Position numbers and translations under genes: made by a program. From contig VCMS01000002.1 in assembly GCA_022539475.1 (NCBI GenBank), positions 336,672 through 400,671 of the forward strand: a DNA stretch of 64,000 bases, given 5' to 3'. The notes beneath the pieces were generated by a model, which saw nothing but the letters and a program-made list of their open reading frames with translations, was not told the origin of the DNA and did no database searches. The number at the start of each line of letters is the position of its first letter. Position 1 is the stretch's first letter. The DNA is from Gracilaria domingensis (taxonomy: Eukaryota; Rhodophyta; Florideophyceae; Gracilariales; Gracilariaceae). This document shows, piece after piece, positions 1 through 10,422 of the stretch.

Positions 1-747
1 TTAGATAGTCCAGCAAAGAGAGAGATATTGCAAAAGCGAAGGGTGCAATGCCGACTAATATGGGAACTGCAGAGCGAGTTGGAGAGGATGCTGATGAAAT
101 CACATATCGAAGGGAAAGGGTGGGAAACTGAATTGACGAGAGTAGCGACGGTGATTCTTTTTCTCCTTTCCTTCCCAGGCCTTACTCTTGAAATCAGTGA
201 AGTGGATGAGCTTGCAAATGTGTTAGAAGGAAAAGAAGGGAACGGAGATTGTCTTATCAATTTAGGATGCTATGCTTTGCACTGTGGTCCATGTAAGAAA
301 TCGCAAGGTTTAGAAGAAAACGGAAAATACAGCGTTCATGTTGATGTCAAAGTTGCTTGTGGTGCCCAGGATTTAGGTGTGAGGATCGTCATCGATGTAG
401 AAAATAAATGTGCCGTGAAGCTCAAGAATGGCAATCAAGGGCCCTTCAAGTGGAAATGGTGGCGTGATGCGTTTCTAGGACGTCTGGAAGGGTTTCAAGA
501 ATGGAGAAGGGATGTTGGGGTTCCAGCGGTAAACTTTGACTCGATTAGAAGGAAAGACAGTGGTACAACCATTCAGCATTTTGTGGCTGTTACCCAGGCG
601 AAGTTTAGAACCTGGGGAGAATGGCCTCCGTTTCGAACAAACTTCTGTCGATTCGAGCTAGAGATTGTTGCAAGAACCTGGATCCGTAGCACCCAAGGCC
701 GCGTCTGTTACGAATTGGAAGAACAAGAACTCGTTCGGTATGAGTGA
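1..747 (+). CDS. unrecognised protein, open at the left edge
   Basis: The frame is open from base 1 and ends at 747, so the true start lies outside the window or further in; no ATG is forced. I do not recognise the product. It has a Cys-rich stretch (LGCYALHCGPCKK, near base 265), Trp-rich patches (WKWWRD, near base 455) and no Sel1 repeats. It overlaps by 8 bases the ATG at 740 of the downstream Sel1-repeat frame. It could be the front part of that same gene, joined through an intron: a GT donor-like site lies at 738. It could also be a separate gene. The sequence alone does not decide. Confidence 0.35.
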   Translation, partial: LDSPAKREILQKRRVQCRLIWELQSELERMLMKSHIEGKGWETELTRVATVILFLLSFPGLTLEISEVDELANVLEGKEGNGDCLINLGCYALHCGPCKKSQGLEENGKYSVHVDVKVACGAQDLGVRIVIDVENKCAVKLKNGNQGPFKWKWWRDAFLGRLEGFQEWRRDVGVPAVNFDSIRRKDSGTTIQHFVAVTQAKFRTWGEWPPFRTNFCRFELEIVARTWIRSTQGRVCYELEEQELVRYE

Positions 748-3147
748 ACTAGAACTGCTCAAGGTGAGACCGATATGCTACACTCATGCCACTGAAGATG
801 TGTTGAGAGATGCCTGTCTGCTTGTTAAGGAAACACTTCAGAAAGGATGGGATCCATGTGCTGTAGAACAGGTCGATGAGATTCAAGACTGCGAGGATAA
901 AAGCGTTGCAGAAAATACACTTCGTGTTGCAAGAGGCTTTGATGACTTGGGAGCGTTGGTTTATTACCAGAAAGCAGCCGTGGAACACGGGAGCACTGAG
1001 GGATTGAAAAAGAGTCTTGACATGCTTCGTCACAACGGGCAAACGGTTGAAGACTTCTCCAAAGCAATTGTACTCTTGCACAACTTCATGGGCACAGTTT
1101 TTTCGTGGCGAACGCTCCATCTGGAAGTAAACGAAGGTGGAGCTGAAGAAATTGATAGCTTGATTCTTCCAGAATGTGAACGATTGATGATGACTCTGAA
1201 GGACAACGAATTTGAAGTGGAAAAACTTTGTGTGCTAGTAGGAACCTGCTTGGTAACAAACGCAGGACGCCATGAAGTTAAAGGGACGTCAATGATACAA
1301 AAGCTGATCTTCTACTGCTTCGGTGGCAAGTCACAGCTGGTGAGCCATGTATTCATGACAAAGATTATGACCGTTATTGAAAACGAGGAGCTAGACAACA
1401 ATTGCACCTGCCCTTTGAGTGCATTCGCTCTTCAACGCTCTGCTCCTCCTGTAGTAACAGAAAACCAACGAACTCTAAGATCGATTCTTGAGCTTGTAGT
1501 TTCCAAATCAGGTCCACCGAAATTGGAAGCAAGTTCAACAAGGTTAGTGGGTGAGAGACGTTATTACAGGCAATTCAACTGGTCTAGGGGTTTCTTGCCC
1601 AATGACTCTACCTTCTCTTCTCACTCAGCAGACCCAGACCAGAATCATAACCCAGAAAATCGAGCTTTCTCGGATGCTTTGACGGGGTTGGGTGGACTGC
1701 TACATAATGGTGTCTTGGGAGTGGGAGTTGACAGTCGCCGAGCTTATGAATTATTCGACAGGGCCATCAGAGAGGAGAAAAGTTTGAACGCAATGGTGAA
1801 CATGGCATTGTTGCTGGAGACCGGTGGAGATGGTTTATCAGCTGACGTCCCTCGAGCTGTTACGTTGTACGAAACAGCTATCCGCGATGGGAATCGAGTT
1901 AATGCTATGGTGGACCTGGCTCTGCTATTGGAGACAGGCTCGGAAGACGTTGCAGCAGATCCTCGACGAGCAATGGAACTGTACGAAAGAGCCGTCAAAG
2001 CAAAGTCTGCGTTTGCAATGAATAACTTAGGGGTCTTATTAACGAGGGGTGCAGAGGGTATTCCTGTTGACATTCCACGGGCTGTCAAATTATACGAAGA
2101 TGCCATTGACGTGGGGAACTATTATGAGCCGATGGTTAATTTGGGTGCGCTACTGGCGAACGGAGAGCACTGTACGAGAGATGCGCCGCGTGCGCCCAGA
2201 TTATATGAAAGGGCTATTGCTGGGGGAATCATCCGGGAGCCATGGTGAACCTGGGGCATCTATTGGAAGAAGGTACTGAGGGAGTTCCAGCGAACGTGAG
2301 CAGAGCAGTTCAGTTGTATCAGAAAGCCATTGATGAATTCGGCAGTACAGTTGCGATGTTCAACTGTGGAACTTTGCTTCTCCGCGGTGCGCAAGGAATA
2401 GACGTAGATGCGCCTCGAGCTCTAGAACTGTTTGAAACCGCTATTGAGGGGGGGTATGTCGGATGTAAGTATCAGCTTGGAGTACTCTTGCGAGAAGGAC
2501 GGGAAGGAGTACCAGCAGATCTGCCGCGAGCGGCAAAATTGTTCGAGGAAGGCATCAACGAAGAGAAAGATGTATTGGCAATGAACAGTTTGGGCGTAAT
2601 GTTGCAGTACGGCAAGGGAGTTCCGCAGAACATACGCAACGCTAAGAAGCTTTATGAAAGAGCCGTCAGAGAAGGAGGTGTGGTGGTGGCCATGATGAAT
2701 TTGGCATTTTTGCTCAGAAGTGGTGAAGGTGGCATTGAAGTGGATGCAAACGAAGCTATTAGACTTTATGAACAAGCTATCCAGGAAGAAAAGTGTGTGA
2801 ACGTAATGCACGAGCTGTCGGTTATGTTTTAGAAGGGGGAAGGTGGGATAGCTGTAGACACAGGACGTACATTGGACTTCTTGAACATGATGGTAGACGT
2901 TTGTGGAAGTGTTGACGCCATGTGGGTTATTGCGTGGATACATGGAAAGGGCGAGAATGGAGTGCCAAGGAATATGGAGATGTCAAAGACTTTTGTGCGG
3001 CGCGCCATTGCAACTCAACAGCGTACAGAGAAAGTTGGTAACTTGGTAGAAGTGTCGAGAGGGTTTGAGGGACTTTATGGGTTTGAAGTAGACGCCGTCC
3101 TTGCATTGGAAATAGGTTTGCACATCGCGACGGTCATGGTGAAATGA
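740..3147 (+). pseudogene. Sel1-like repeat protein, broken
   Basis: The product is a TPR-like helical repeat protein of the Sel1 family; such proteins are scaffolds for protein complexes, and the partner here is unknown. From about base 1670 to 3050 there are some ten repeats of about 36 residues with the pattern A-x-x-LYERAI, AMxxLGxLL, G-x-EGVPxD and PRA. The first 300 residues are less regular. The first in-frame ATG is at 740. The reading frame changes once at the G-run in 2221-2226, where one more G would keep the repeat phase, and a TAG at 2830-2832 falls inside a repeat that otherwise continues to 3147. Two lesions suggest a young pseudogene, though a homopolymer sequencing error could explain the first. 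Confidence 0.7.
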
Positions 3148-4755
3148 TGCGTCCAGAAGTACAGAGCCCTGCACCCGTGTTCGAGAGAAAGAGAGAGAGA
3201 ACACAGAGGTTTGAAGAAGGTTTAGTTTACAAGAACTCTAATCAAATGTATACACTATCTAAGCCGATCGAGCATACGCCGCGAGTCGACTATCTGCCAA
3301 GCTCAGGATCAACTTAACCTACTTCCTGGGCAAAGGTTATCAGCTAGTGAACGCGGGCCGGGCGAGGAACAAAGATTCGAGGCAAACTGCAGACAGCAAC
3401 CGGGGCTTTTATAATGGTCGGATGGTGAGAAGCGCCGTGGATAGATTGGCATGGGAGAGGAGTTTTATCTGCATTCGAATGCCGTGGGTGTATTCTATTG
3501 GTAGCAGGGTTCTGACAGAACTCTGCCTGCATTGGTATCTTGTGGACTAACTCCTCCAGATGAGTGTAGCAGACCTAATTAGGAAATGGCCAGAAAGAGT
3601 GTTGGGTTTCACAGTGAAAGAGCGTTTCAACAGCAACGCTTTCCTACGGAACTAGACTGTTGCCTCCGTGTTACAGAAAGTATAGGAGAGAACTTTATTA
3701 GAAGCAGATTCTATTGTCTGTCTGCATTCTACTACGCTTCCCAATATTTCAATGCGTACGATAGCTCCATTGGTAGCAGAGTCGATTGTCTGTCTGCATT
3801 TGAACACCTTAGGAGCCGAGTTCTGTCTCAATTTGTCTACACTCCCTTGCATTTGAATACATGGACTCGCTCCATTTGAAAGAGATTCGAGTGTCTGCCT
3901 GCATTCGAAGAAGATCTCTGACACTTGAATGCAAACAGAATTATGTCAGAGCTCTGCTTCCAATAGAGGGTGTCGCAACAAGCCCCAATCGTACAATCAG
4001 GAGCTACGGAAAATGGTGAAGAGATCGCAACGCGACGCAGTTTTGATTGATTTGTTTCAGCGGAGTGAAAGCTATCTGAGACAGTAGCAAAGCAACGAGC
4101 TCATCAGTCATCGACCGGTACCGTCGGTACCGGTCGTGTCACGCTCAAATACGCCCACGACAGCTTCCTATAACAGTCTCCCCCGGACATGTAACGCAGC
4201 TGGCATCTTCTCTGCTCTGACTAGAGCCAACGGTGAGTAAGGGCTGCTTTAGAAACTAAAGAGTATTCCCGCTAGTTCGCAGCAAAATACCACGCTAAAG
4301 AAGTGACTTCAGAGCTGGATGTTCTTAGCCATGTTTAGGAGAGAAATCTTTTCATAAAGCTTTGCTTCAGTTTAGAGACGGAATTCCCTCTCGTTTACAG
4401 ATATCATGGGTAGCCTAATTCTAAGGAGGTACGGAGCGCTTCTATTCAAAGGAACGCTCTTCCATTTTCAAGGCGAACAACTCGCCGAACTCCGATGTCT
4501 CACAAAAAGAAGAATAGGTATTATGCGAATAAAGTAAGTTTGGTGATGTAGAGAGATATTGTTGCTTGCAAAGCCCACCAATGATTGTTCAGATCATTCG
4601 TGTTAACATCTCCAGAACAAATCGTGGGTCAGAAGATTCCCGTCGGTACAGTACTTCCTCATAGTTGGTACTGGTAGAACGATTCTTTCACGGCGGGCGT
4701 TAACGAATGCGATTTCCAAGACTTGAAACGATGAAGTATTATGGTCAAGTTGTAC
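3148..4755. repeat. gene-free spacer with diverged tandem repeats
   Basis: I see no convincing gene here. Bases 3480-3920 contain at least three diverged copies of a unit with the core CATTGGTAGCAG followed by a GTCTGTCTGCATT-like stretch; in the minus reading this gives the recurring string CRQTxESxxNGA. Copies lie near 3500, 3770 and 3870. A perfect 11 bp inverted repeat with a 3-base loop lies at 4112-4136 (arms 4112-4122 and 4126-4136). The rest shows nothing I can name. Confidence 0.5.
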
Positions 4756-5985
4756 TCAAGGCCACAACTCTGCACAATCACCAGTCTTCGAATTGCAGGA
4801 GAAGCCACCGGACCCAACATACCGCGGGTTTTTCACAGAGAACAGATTACCATAATCGCCTGCAGGACACATTTTTGACGTGCACATTCCACCTGCTACC
4901 TTTCCGAGCAGAGGACAGTACTTGTCCGGATTACTGACGGCCATTAGACTGGTTGCTACGCGACAAGCCACAGTGTCTCCGACCGCAGCTCGAGGAGAAA
5001 GCCGGGCCTTGTTGTAATTGAAACACATCGCTTTGCCGCTCTTTCTGAGCGTCTTCATGAAAGCAACACATTCAGGTTTGGACTTGTACGGGGACTTTTC
5101 TCCACATGCACTGCTGATTCCATCACATATTTCGGAAGCTGGAAGATTGAACTGCGTGTAGGGATCAGGAAAGTCTGGATAATAGAATTGGGCGCCGATC
5201 GCGTTGAACAGAAAGTTTTCGGCAACATACAATTCTTGAATCTTGGCGGAGCACGGAGCAAATGTAACAAATGTCTGTCGCGCAAGGAATGAGTCTCCGT
5301 CATAGTAGGTCTTTTCATAGCTTGCCAAAATAGAGCGAGCCCATGACAGACCTTCACGACTTCCGCCAGGAGTGGTTGAACTCCATGGCACATGCGAACC
5401 AGCGGCAGATTGTCGAGATACCAAGTAATCGACCGTCTTCTCCTTCCCACGAAGCATAAGCAGACCAATGCTTCCGAAAGCGACATTATCCACAAACAAG
5501 TTTCCCACAAACTTTTTGAAAGCTGAAACCGTCTGAGGTTGGCGGTTCTTCAAGAACAGATTGTCAAGCTTGTCCAAAGTTTTCCGTCTCTGGGTCCTCC
5601 AGTAATGCGGTGCGGAACACGAACCAGTGGAAGTGATCTCGGTGGGCTCCCATGGAAACTTGGGGCATGTTGAATTGAGTCCAGGGGAACCTTTTGAAGG
5701 GATGGACGGGCGGAATGGGTTTTTGATCCCACAGTAGGAGACACGAGCTGAGAAGGCGTACGCATTGGTCGCAAGCTGAGAGGCCGCAAACCGAGCGGCA
5801 TTTTGACACCAACATTGCTTGGCGTTGAACTCTCGCAGTGCGTCGCAGCAGAACTGCGGTTCCGCCTTGTCGGGTTGGCCGCAGGCCTCTATAAGCTGTC
5901 CGAGAGGCGGGCCGCAGTTTTGTGGTTTGGCGCGGGCGAGCGCGAGGAGTAAACCGAGAGAGCAAGCAAACGTTAAGCGTATCAT
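4756..5985 (-). CDS. secreted Cys-rich protein, LTP-like N-terminal part
   Basis: A 409-residue protein starting at the ATG 5985-5983. Residues 1-19 form a clean signal peptide (MIRLTFACSLGLLLALARA), so it is probably secreted or cell-wall bound. The first 85 mature residues have a spacing like the eight-cysteine fold of lipid-transfer and seed-inhibitor proteins: C, then AC, then FCC, then CWC, then C. The remaining 300 residues hold further cysteine pairs and no motif I can name. It has no introns and ends about 760 bases from the end of the repeat spacer. The function is unknown; lipid or wall binding is only a guess from the cysteine pattern. Confidence 0.6.
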   Translation of the reverse strand: MIRLTFACSLGLLLALARAKPQNCGPPLGQLIEACGQPDKAEPQFCCDALREFNAKQCWCQNAARFAASQLATNAYAFSARVSYCGIKNPFRPSIPSKGSPGLNSTCPKFPWEPTEITSTGSCSAPHYWRTQRRKTLDKLDNLFLKNRQPQTVSAFKKFVGNLFVDNVAFGSIGLLMLRGKEKTVDYLVSRQSAAGSHVPWSSTTPGGSREGLSWARSILASYEKTYYDGDSFLARQTFVTFAPCSAKIQELYVAENFLFNAIGAQFYYPDFPDPYTQFNLPASEICDGISSACGEKSPYKSKPECVAFMKTLRKSGKAMCFNYNKARLSPRAAVGDTVACRVATSLMAVSNPDKYCPLLGKVAGGMCTSKMCPAGDYGNLFSVKNPRYVGSGGFSCNSKTGDCAELWP

Positions 5986-6656
5986 GTTTTCAGAGAGAGA
6001 GAGGTATAGAGTACAAAGTAGAAGAACTGAGAATGGGAGAACCTATCGAAGGTAGGCGATGAAGCGCAAGGTCTATAAATGTCACAGAGTTCGGCAAACT
6101 CGTTGCACCAAGATTGCACATATTGAGATGTGACGGCCCGGTGCGACGAGCAAGCGCGCCCATGAGCAACCAGGCGGGCGTCCATATCATATAGCAGTGT
6201 CAACGGCCGTGCCGTTGGAAGCAAATTGTGTCACTGGACTCGCGCGGAGGTGGGGCAAAGCAAGCGCTCTGCTGACATTCAGGCCGCAGGCGCAACTGCC
6301 GCGCAAGCGCCGCGTACCGCGCCGGCAGCGCCAAGGGGCAGACCGCGAAGCGCGCAAAAAAGCTCGCCACAGAGCGCGCGGTGCGGCCGCAAGGGCGGAC
6401 GCGGAAGCGCGCGGCGGGGCGAAGGTGATGCAGCCGTCGCCACGCGGTGACCGCCCGCGCGGCGGCGCGCCAGCGGCTCACCGCCGCTCGCCAAAAAATT
6501 GCAACCGCGAGCAGGCCCCCACCGAGCCGCCACCAAAAAGCGCGCAGCGGCGCCGCCTCCCCCTTCGCCAAGCGTCCGGCCGCCCCACGCCACCGCCCCC
6601 CCCCCCCCCCCCACCCGCCGCCGCGTCCGCGCCCGCGTCCGCGCGCCTCCGTCGCC
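5986..6656. promoter_or_regulatory. divergent promoter region with a 17-base C run
   Basis: This 671-base spacer separates the secreted-protein gene (-) from the LON-domain gene (+). The half next to the LON gene is extremely GC-rich and ends in a run of 17 C (6596-6612) 44 bases before the ATG. The half next to the secreted-protein gene is AT-richer and starts with a GA repeat. Long open frames on both strands here are GC artefacts. Confidence 0.5.
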
Positions 6657-7946
6657 ATGTGCATCCTGTGCTGCAGTCACAAGCAACTCGAGCTTCCACA
6701 CCTGCCGCGCTGCGATCCGAACCAGCTCTACCATGTGGCGCACTTTGCAATCGCCGCAGGCACGCTCTTTCCCGGCGAGCGTTCGAGCATCGACGTGTAT
6801 GCCGCCAATTCGCTCCGCCTCATGGCTGAGATTCGCACCACCGGCCTTCGTCCTCTTTTCCATCACGAGCCGCAGTGGCCTGAAGCCACCCTTCTTTCGC
6901 GTGTCATAGCCGTGTCCGCAGAGCCCGACAGTCCGTATGGAGCCATAGTCGCCTTCTCCAAGCAAGGCCCCTCCATGACAGGCTTCGACAACTTTTTCCG
7001 CTTTCGCGTCGTTGTCGTTGGTCGCTACAAACTCGCGCGTCCCTCCAAGCTGCATTGCTCGTACCCGTGCGTGCTTGTATCGCTCATATGCGAGGAGCCT
7101 TCAATCCGCCTCCCGTGTCCCGATCGCGCTTTCCCCTTCCTCTCACCAACCCCTCTTCGCCGCTCCGCGCGCTCACGCATCATCACGCGTAGCACAGCCG
7201 CTGCGCTGAGATCCGCGCCACGTCTGCGGTCAAGCACCGAGATGGGAGGCCTCCGGTACTCCCATTGGCGATCTGTGCAACCCGAGGTGCTCGTCGCGCG
7301 CGCCTGCGCCGCCGCCGCGGAGCATGTGGATAAGTTCAGACCACTAGTTAAAGATGACGTTCCGAATGAACCTTGTCCGTCATGGTGGTCCTTTTGGTTG
7401 TGTCAATGTCTCTCGCTGTCCACACCACAGGAGTTCCTGTACCAGCTGCACAGCGAGACTTCTGTCGTGCGCCGTCTTCAACACTTCATCGACTTCGTGC
7501 GTGACGGCGAGGAGAGGAAGTCCGTTGATGATCGTGTGCGAACGGCACAGGTCAACAGAACGCCCACAGTTCGCAAGACCATTTCGAAGAAGCGCAAATC
7601 CACACCCGCATCTTCCGCGCTTCGCAAAACCGCCCAAATCAAACGGAGTAAACCGTCATTGCGGCTGGATGAAATCCTTGGTGGTGATCCATGGCCATCG
7701 TCACCGGCAAAGGGCTTCCAAAACGTTAACCTAACTCTTCCCTGCACCGGCAGGTTTCGTCCTATCCGTCCAGAATGCTGTGAGCTTCGAACAGACAAAC
7801 CCGTATCTGACGCCGGTGTGCGTCCTCCGAAATGCACGATTCGCCTCCAAACTAAACCCACCAACTGCATCGTCACCAATGTGAAACACTCAAACTCGGC
7901 CACCACACAAAAGAAGGCCTGCTCCCATAGAACAACTAGGCTATGA
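6657..7946 (+). CDS. LON substrate-binding (cereblon-like) domain protein
   Basis: A 429-residue protein if the ATG at 6657 is used; the in-frame extension upstream is pure Pro/Arg/Ala low complexity. Residues 1-150 look like the LON N-terminal domain: TLFPGE, then DVYAANSLRLM, YGAIVAF, a strand FRFRVVVVGRYKL and YPCVLVSLICEEPS. Residues about 235-285 add a helical part (WWSFWLCQC, then VRRLQHFIDF) resembling the end of LON-substrate-binding proteins. The tail (residues 295-340) is very basic and may be a nuclear signal. No AAA+ ATPase or protease domain follows, so this is not a Lon protease. No C-terminal CxxC pair like the cereblon CULT domain is seen. A role as a substrate receptor for ubiquitination is possible but inferred. 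Confidence 0.55.
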   Translation: MCILCCSHKQLELPHLPRCDPNQLYHVAHFAIAAGTLFPGERSSIDVYAANSLRLMAEIRTTGLRPLFHHEPQWPEATLLSRVIAVSAEPDSPYGAIVAFSKQGPSMTGFDNFFRFRVVVVGRYKLARPSKLHCSYPCVLVSLICEEPSIRLPCPDRAFPFLSPTPLRRSARSRIITRSTAAALRSAPRLRSSTEMGGLRYSHWRSVQPEVLVARACAAAAEHVDKFRPLVKDDVPNEPCPSWWSFWLCQCLSLSTPQEFLYQLHSETSVVRRLQHFIDFVRDGEERKSVDDRVRTAQVNRTPTVRKTISKKRKSTPASSALRKTAQIKRSKPSLRLDEILGGDPWPSSPAKGFQNVNLTLPCTGRFRPIRPECCELRTDKPVSDAGVRPPKCTIRLQTKPTNCIVTNVKHSNSATTQKKACSHRTTRL

Positions 7947-8082
7947 GATGAATGCTGCACGCAAAGTCTCTCGTGAATGTCACCAAAAAAACTACCTGCT
8001 TAGCAAGAGGTGCTCAACTTGATGGGATAAGTGCTTCGGCCGCATTGGAAAAAAGACAGGATGAAGCACAACGTTTCGCAAT

Positions 8083-9240
8083 TCAGCTTTGCCCCACTTG
8101 CTCGTTAACTGCTACCATAGAAAGCTTCGAATTGAGAACATCAATGTTTTTCTGAACCGCACCAATATTCGTTTCCAAGTTGCGCCGCACTTTCTCCACC
8201 AGAGCATTATTGGTTTGACTGCGTTTCTGTAAAGCATCGACTTGCTTATCAAGTACACGCAAGCACTGCATGAACTGGGCAGCATCATCCTGAAGCTGTT
8301 TCAAACAGCGAAGTCTCTGCACGACGATAGGCAAACTGTCGGCAACAGCGTGCCATTTTTCAATCTTCTGTAAAACACTAGCCATGCGTACTATCTCTGT
8401 TCCCATTTCATCTCGCAGCTCTGATTGAAGTATTCGCGCAATATCCTCAGCGTCCTTCTTCAGTCGCTGTGGAAGAGAATCGTCCGTGATGAGGCCGAGT
8501 CTAGTTTGTACATCTTCGATCAAAGGCGCCAGTGGAACTGTTTCACTTTGTTCGTCGAGACGTGGTATTCCCAGAGCGTTTTCCACGGCAGTTACTCGCT
8601 TTTCCAGCGCTTGCAATACGGCGACGTTGGGAGATATCATCTGCACGGTGACGGGCTGTTTCGCATGGGGATCGGACCGCTGCACTTCTGAGAGGGGCAG
8701 CGCTTTGTTAGGCGTAACTCGAATAGTGCGGTTTGGTCGCAATTCAGCATTGAGATTGTGCTCTATTTGTTGCAGTCTGGCTCGCAACACGGTCAAATCT
8801 GGCAGACTGGGTTCCGACGGTTGCTCGGGGGACGACGTGCATTCAGTGGCCAGCGTTTCCACCTCCGTGTACAGTCGTTTCAATTTATCGGATCGACTTT
8901 CAGAGGCCGGCAGTCGAGGCGCGGCAGTGTGGAAGGTAATGTGCTTGGACGGCAGGCGTTTGCTCTCGACGTAAATTGAATCCGAGAAGTCGTCCGCACC
9001 GGCGATAGGAAAGACACTTCCGGCGAACATTTCGAAGGCCTTGACAGGAGGAATGCGTTCCTCAACGATGTCATCATCGCCGTAGTACTCGCCCTCATCG
9101 TGGTGCTCCTCCTGGACAGCGGGCTCGACAGCGAACGAGGAGGAAGAGAGATCGAGCGGCTGGAGCGACTCGGGCGGAAGCGGGAGCGCCTCGTACACAA
9201 CGGGTTCGTCGTCGTCCTCCGGCGCGTACACCCACTCCAT
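8083..9240 (-). CDS. DCTN2: dynactin subunit 2 (dynamitin, p50)
   Basis: Dynamitin is the coiled-coil subunit of the dynactin shoulder, which links cytoplasmic dynein to cargo. The 385-residue protein starts at the ATG 9240-9238; a longer frame upstream is Ala/Arg-rich and unlike the family. Family marks in order are an acidic N-terminus with VVYEALPLP (like the PDVYE motif), DFSDSIYVES, KLKRLYTEVETL, LEKRVTAVENALG, then the C-terminal coiled coil with IEKWHAVADSLPIVVQRL, LKQLQDDAAQF and NNALVEKVRRNLETN. The order and spacing match animal and fungal p50. It shares a 294-base divergent promoter with Nup35. It is odd because red algae and land plants are generally held to lack cytoplasmic dynein. 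Confidence 0.8.
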   Translation of the reverse strand: MEWVYAPEDDDEPVVYEALPLPPESLQPLDLSSSSFAVEPAVQEEHHDEGEYYGDDDIVEERIPPVKAFEMFAGSVFPIAGADDFSDSIYVESKRLPSKHITFHTAAPRLPASESRSDKLKRLYTEVETLATECTSSPEQPSEPSLPDLTVLRARLQQIEHNLNAELRPNRTIRVTPNKALPLSEVQRSDPHAKQPVTVQMISPNVAVLQALEKRVTAVENALGIPRLDEQSETVPLAPLIEDVQTRLGLITDDSLPQRLKKDAEDIARILQSELRDEMGTEIVRMASVLQKIEKWHAVADSLPIVVQRLRCLKQLQDDAAQFMQCLRVLDKQVDALQKRSQTNNALVEKVRRNLETNIGAVQKNIDVLNSKLSMVAVNEQVGQS

Positions 9241-9534
9241 TGCGGCGAACGGCGGCGTCGCGCGCGGGATCTCTCTGCCGCGGCGGAGGCGCGCGGCGAC
9301 AGGCGATGGGCGGCAATGCTGACATGCGCCAGCGGCGGCTGGTATCGCGGTGCAACCCACGCCTGGACGCTGGCGGCGCCGCTGGCGCGCGTGTAATTAA
9401 CGCACTAATTAAACGCCGTCCGCGCCACTTAGAAGCGCGCCGCGTTCAAATTCGAATCGCGTTCCCTACAAAGTGCCGCGGCAGTGCAGCCCAATCCCCC
9501 CCGCCGCGCTCCCCTGCCTCCCGTCGTCTGCGCC
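9241..9534. promoter_or_regulatory. divergent promoter, dynamitin / Nup35
   Basis: A 294-base spacer between two genes reading outwards. Most of it is GC-rich, with an AT island at about 9396-9416 that contains two TTAA-type blocks (TAATTAACGCACTAATTAAA). A similar TTAAAC-rich island lies upstream of the inositol monophosphatase gene at about 26880-26930, so this may be a shared core-promoter element. Confidence 0.4.
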
Positions 9535-10422
9535 ATGTTCTCGTCTCCCAACTCCAAGCGAGAGGACCCTCCCATCCGCGAGCGTCTTCCAAACTATCTG
9601 CTCTCCGCCACGCGGACGCCCCACCCCGAGGATCAGCCACCGTCCTCCTTCTACACCCCGTCCAGACCCACCGCCCAACGCCGACTCTCGACGCGCAACG
9701 ACGCCCCCCCAGTCTTCGCGCCGCGCACCCCGCTCACGTTCAACGATCGTCTACGAACAGACAAGCCGCTGGAGGACCAACAACGCACAGCCCGCACGTT
9801 CACCCCATCTTCAAAACCAAGGACGCCGCATATTCCGCCAAACAAGTCCTTGCTGGATACTGGTCCTCCCAGCGTCCGCGTTTTGCGCTCTCCGTCTGCG
9901 TCTCCCGCTACTTCTCTCACTCCCAACTCGCTGTCCGCTCGCACCCCCACCCTCGGACCTCAAGATCGATGGATCACCATATTTGGCTTTGCGCCCGCCA
10001 TGGAGGCTCAAGCCCTCCGTGAATTCCGTCGTCATGGCGAGATAGTTCGCACCATCCCAGGAAAAGGCAATTGGCTCCACATACTGTATCGAACTCCTTT
10101 GCAAGCCCAAGTAGCACTTCAGCGTCCGTGGCGAGTGTTGGCTGGTTCCGAGACTATGATTGGAGCAGTTCCATGTACAGAACCAAACGTTGCGAAACTT
10201 GCTGACGAACAGATTGAGAAGGGCATGCTCATTGCTTCTCCGGGTGTCGCGCATGTTAGTCCTTTTTCGAACTCACTTCCTTTACCTGCCTCGCCTATTA
10301 ATCCGCTTAGTACTCCTGCTACCATGTTGAGGAGAGATAATCAAACTACAACACCGACTATTATCCGTACCCCGCAGAGACAGTCGGGCATTTTTGACTT
10401 TCTTTCTGGTCTATATGGATAG
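9535..10422 (+). CDS. NUP35: nucleoporin Nup35/Nup53 (MPPN RRM fold)
   Basis: A scaffold nucleoporin of the inner ring that dimerises through an unusual RRM and touches the pore membrane. From the ATG at 9535 it has 295 residues; the frame upstream of this ATG is Pro/Arg filler. Residues 1-140 are Ser/Pro/Thr-rich with several PRTP-type sites. Residues about 145-220 form the Nup53/35 RRM: WITIFGFAPAMEAQALREF, GNWLHILYRT, QVALQRPWRVL and METMIGAVPC-like end. The C-terminus ends in SGIFDFLSGLYG, which fits the amphipathic membrane-binding helix of this family. No intron. Confidence 0.85.
   Translation: MFSSPNSKREDPPIRERLPNYLLSATRTPHPEDQPPSSFYTPSRPTAQRRLSTRNDAPPVFAPRTPLTFNDRLRTDKPLEDQQRTARTFTPSSKPRTPHIPPNKSLLDTGPPSVRVLRSPSASPATSLTPNSLSARTPTLGPQDRWITIFGFAPAMEAQALREFRRHGEIVRTIPGKGNWLHILYRTPLQAQVALQRPWRVLAGSETMIGAVPCTEPNVAKLADEQIEKGMLIASPGVAHVSPFSNSLPLPASPINPLSTPATMLRRDNQTTTPTIIRTPQRQSGIFDFLSGLYG

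Noticed and set aside
6197-7055. Long overlapping open frames on both strands in the GC-rich region
   Set aside because: They are Arg/Ala/Pro filler produced by GC content and do not match any family; only the LON frame has domain motifs.
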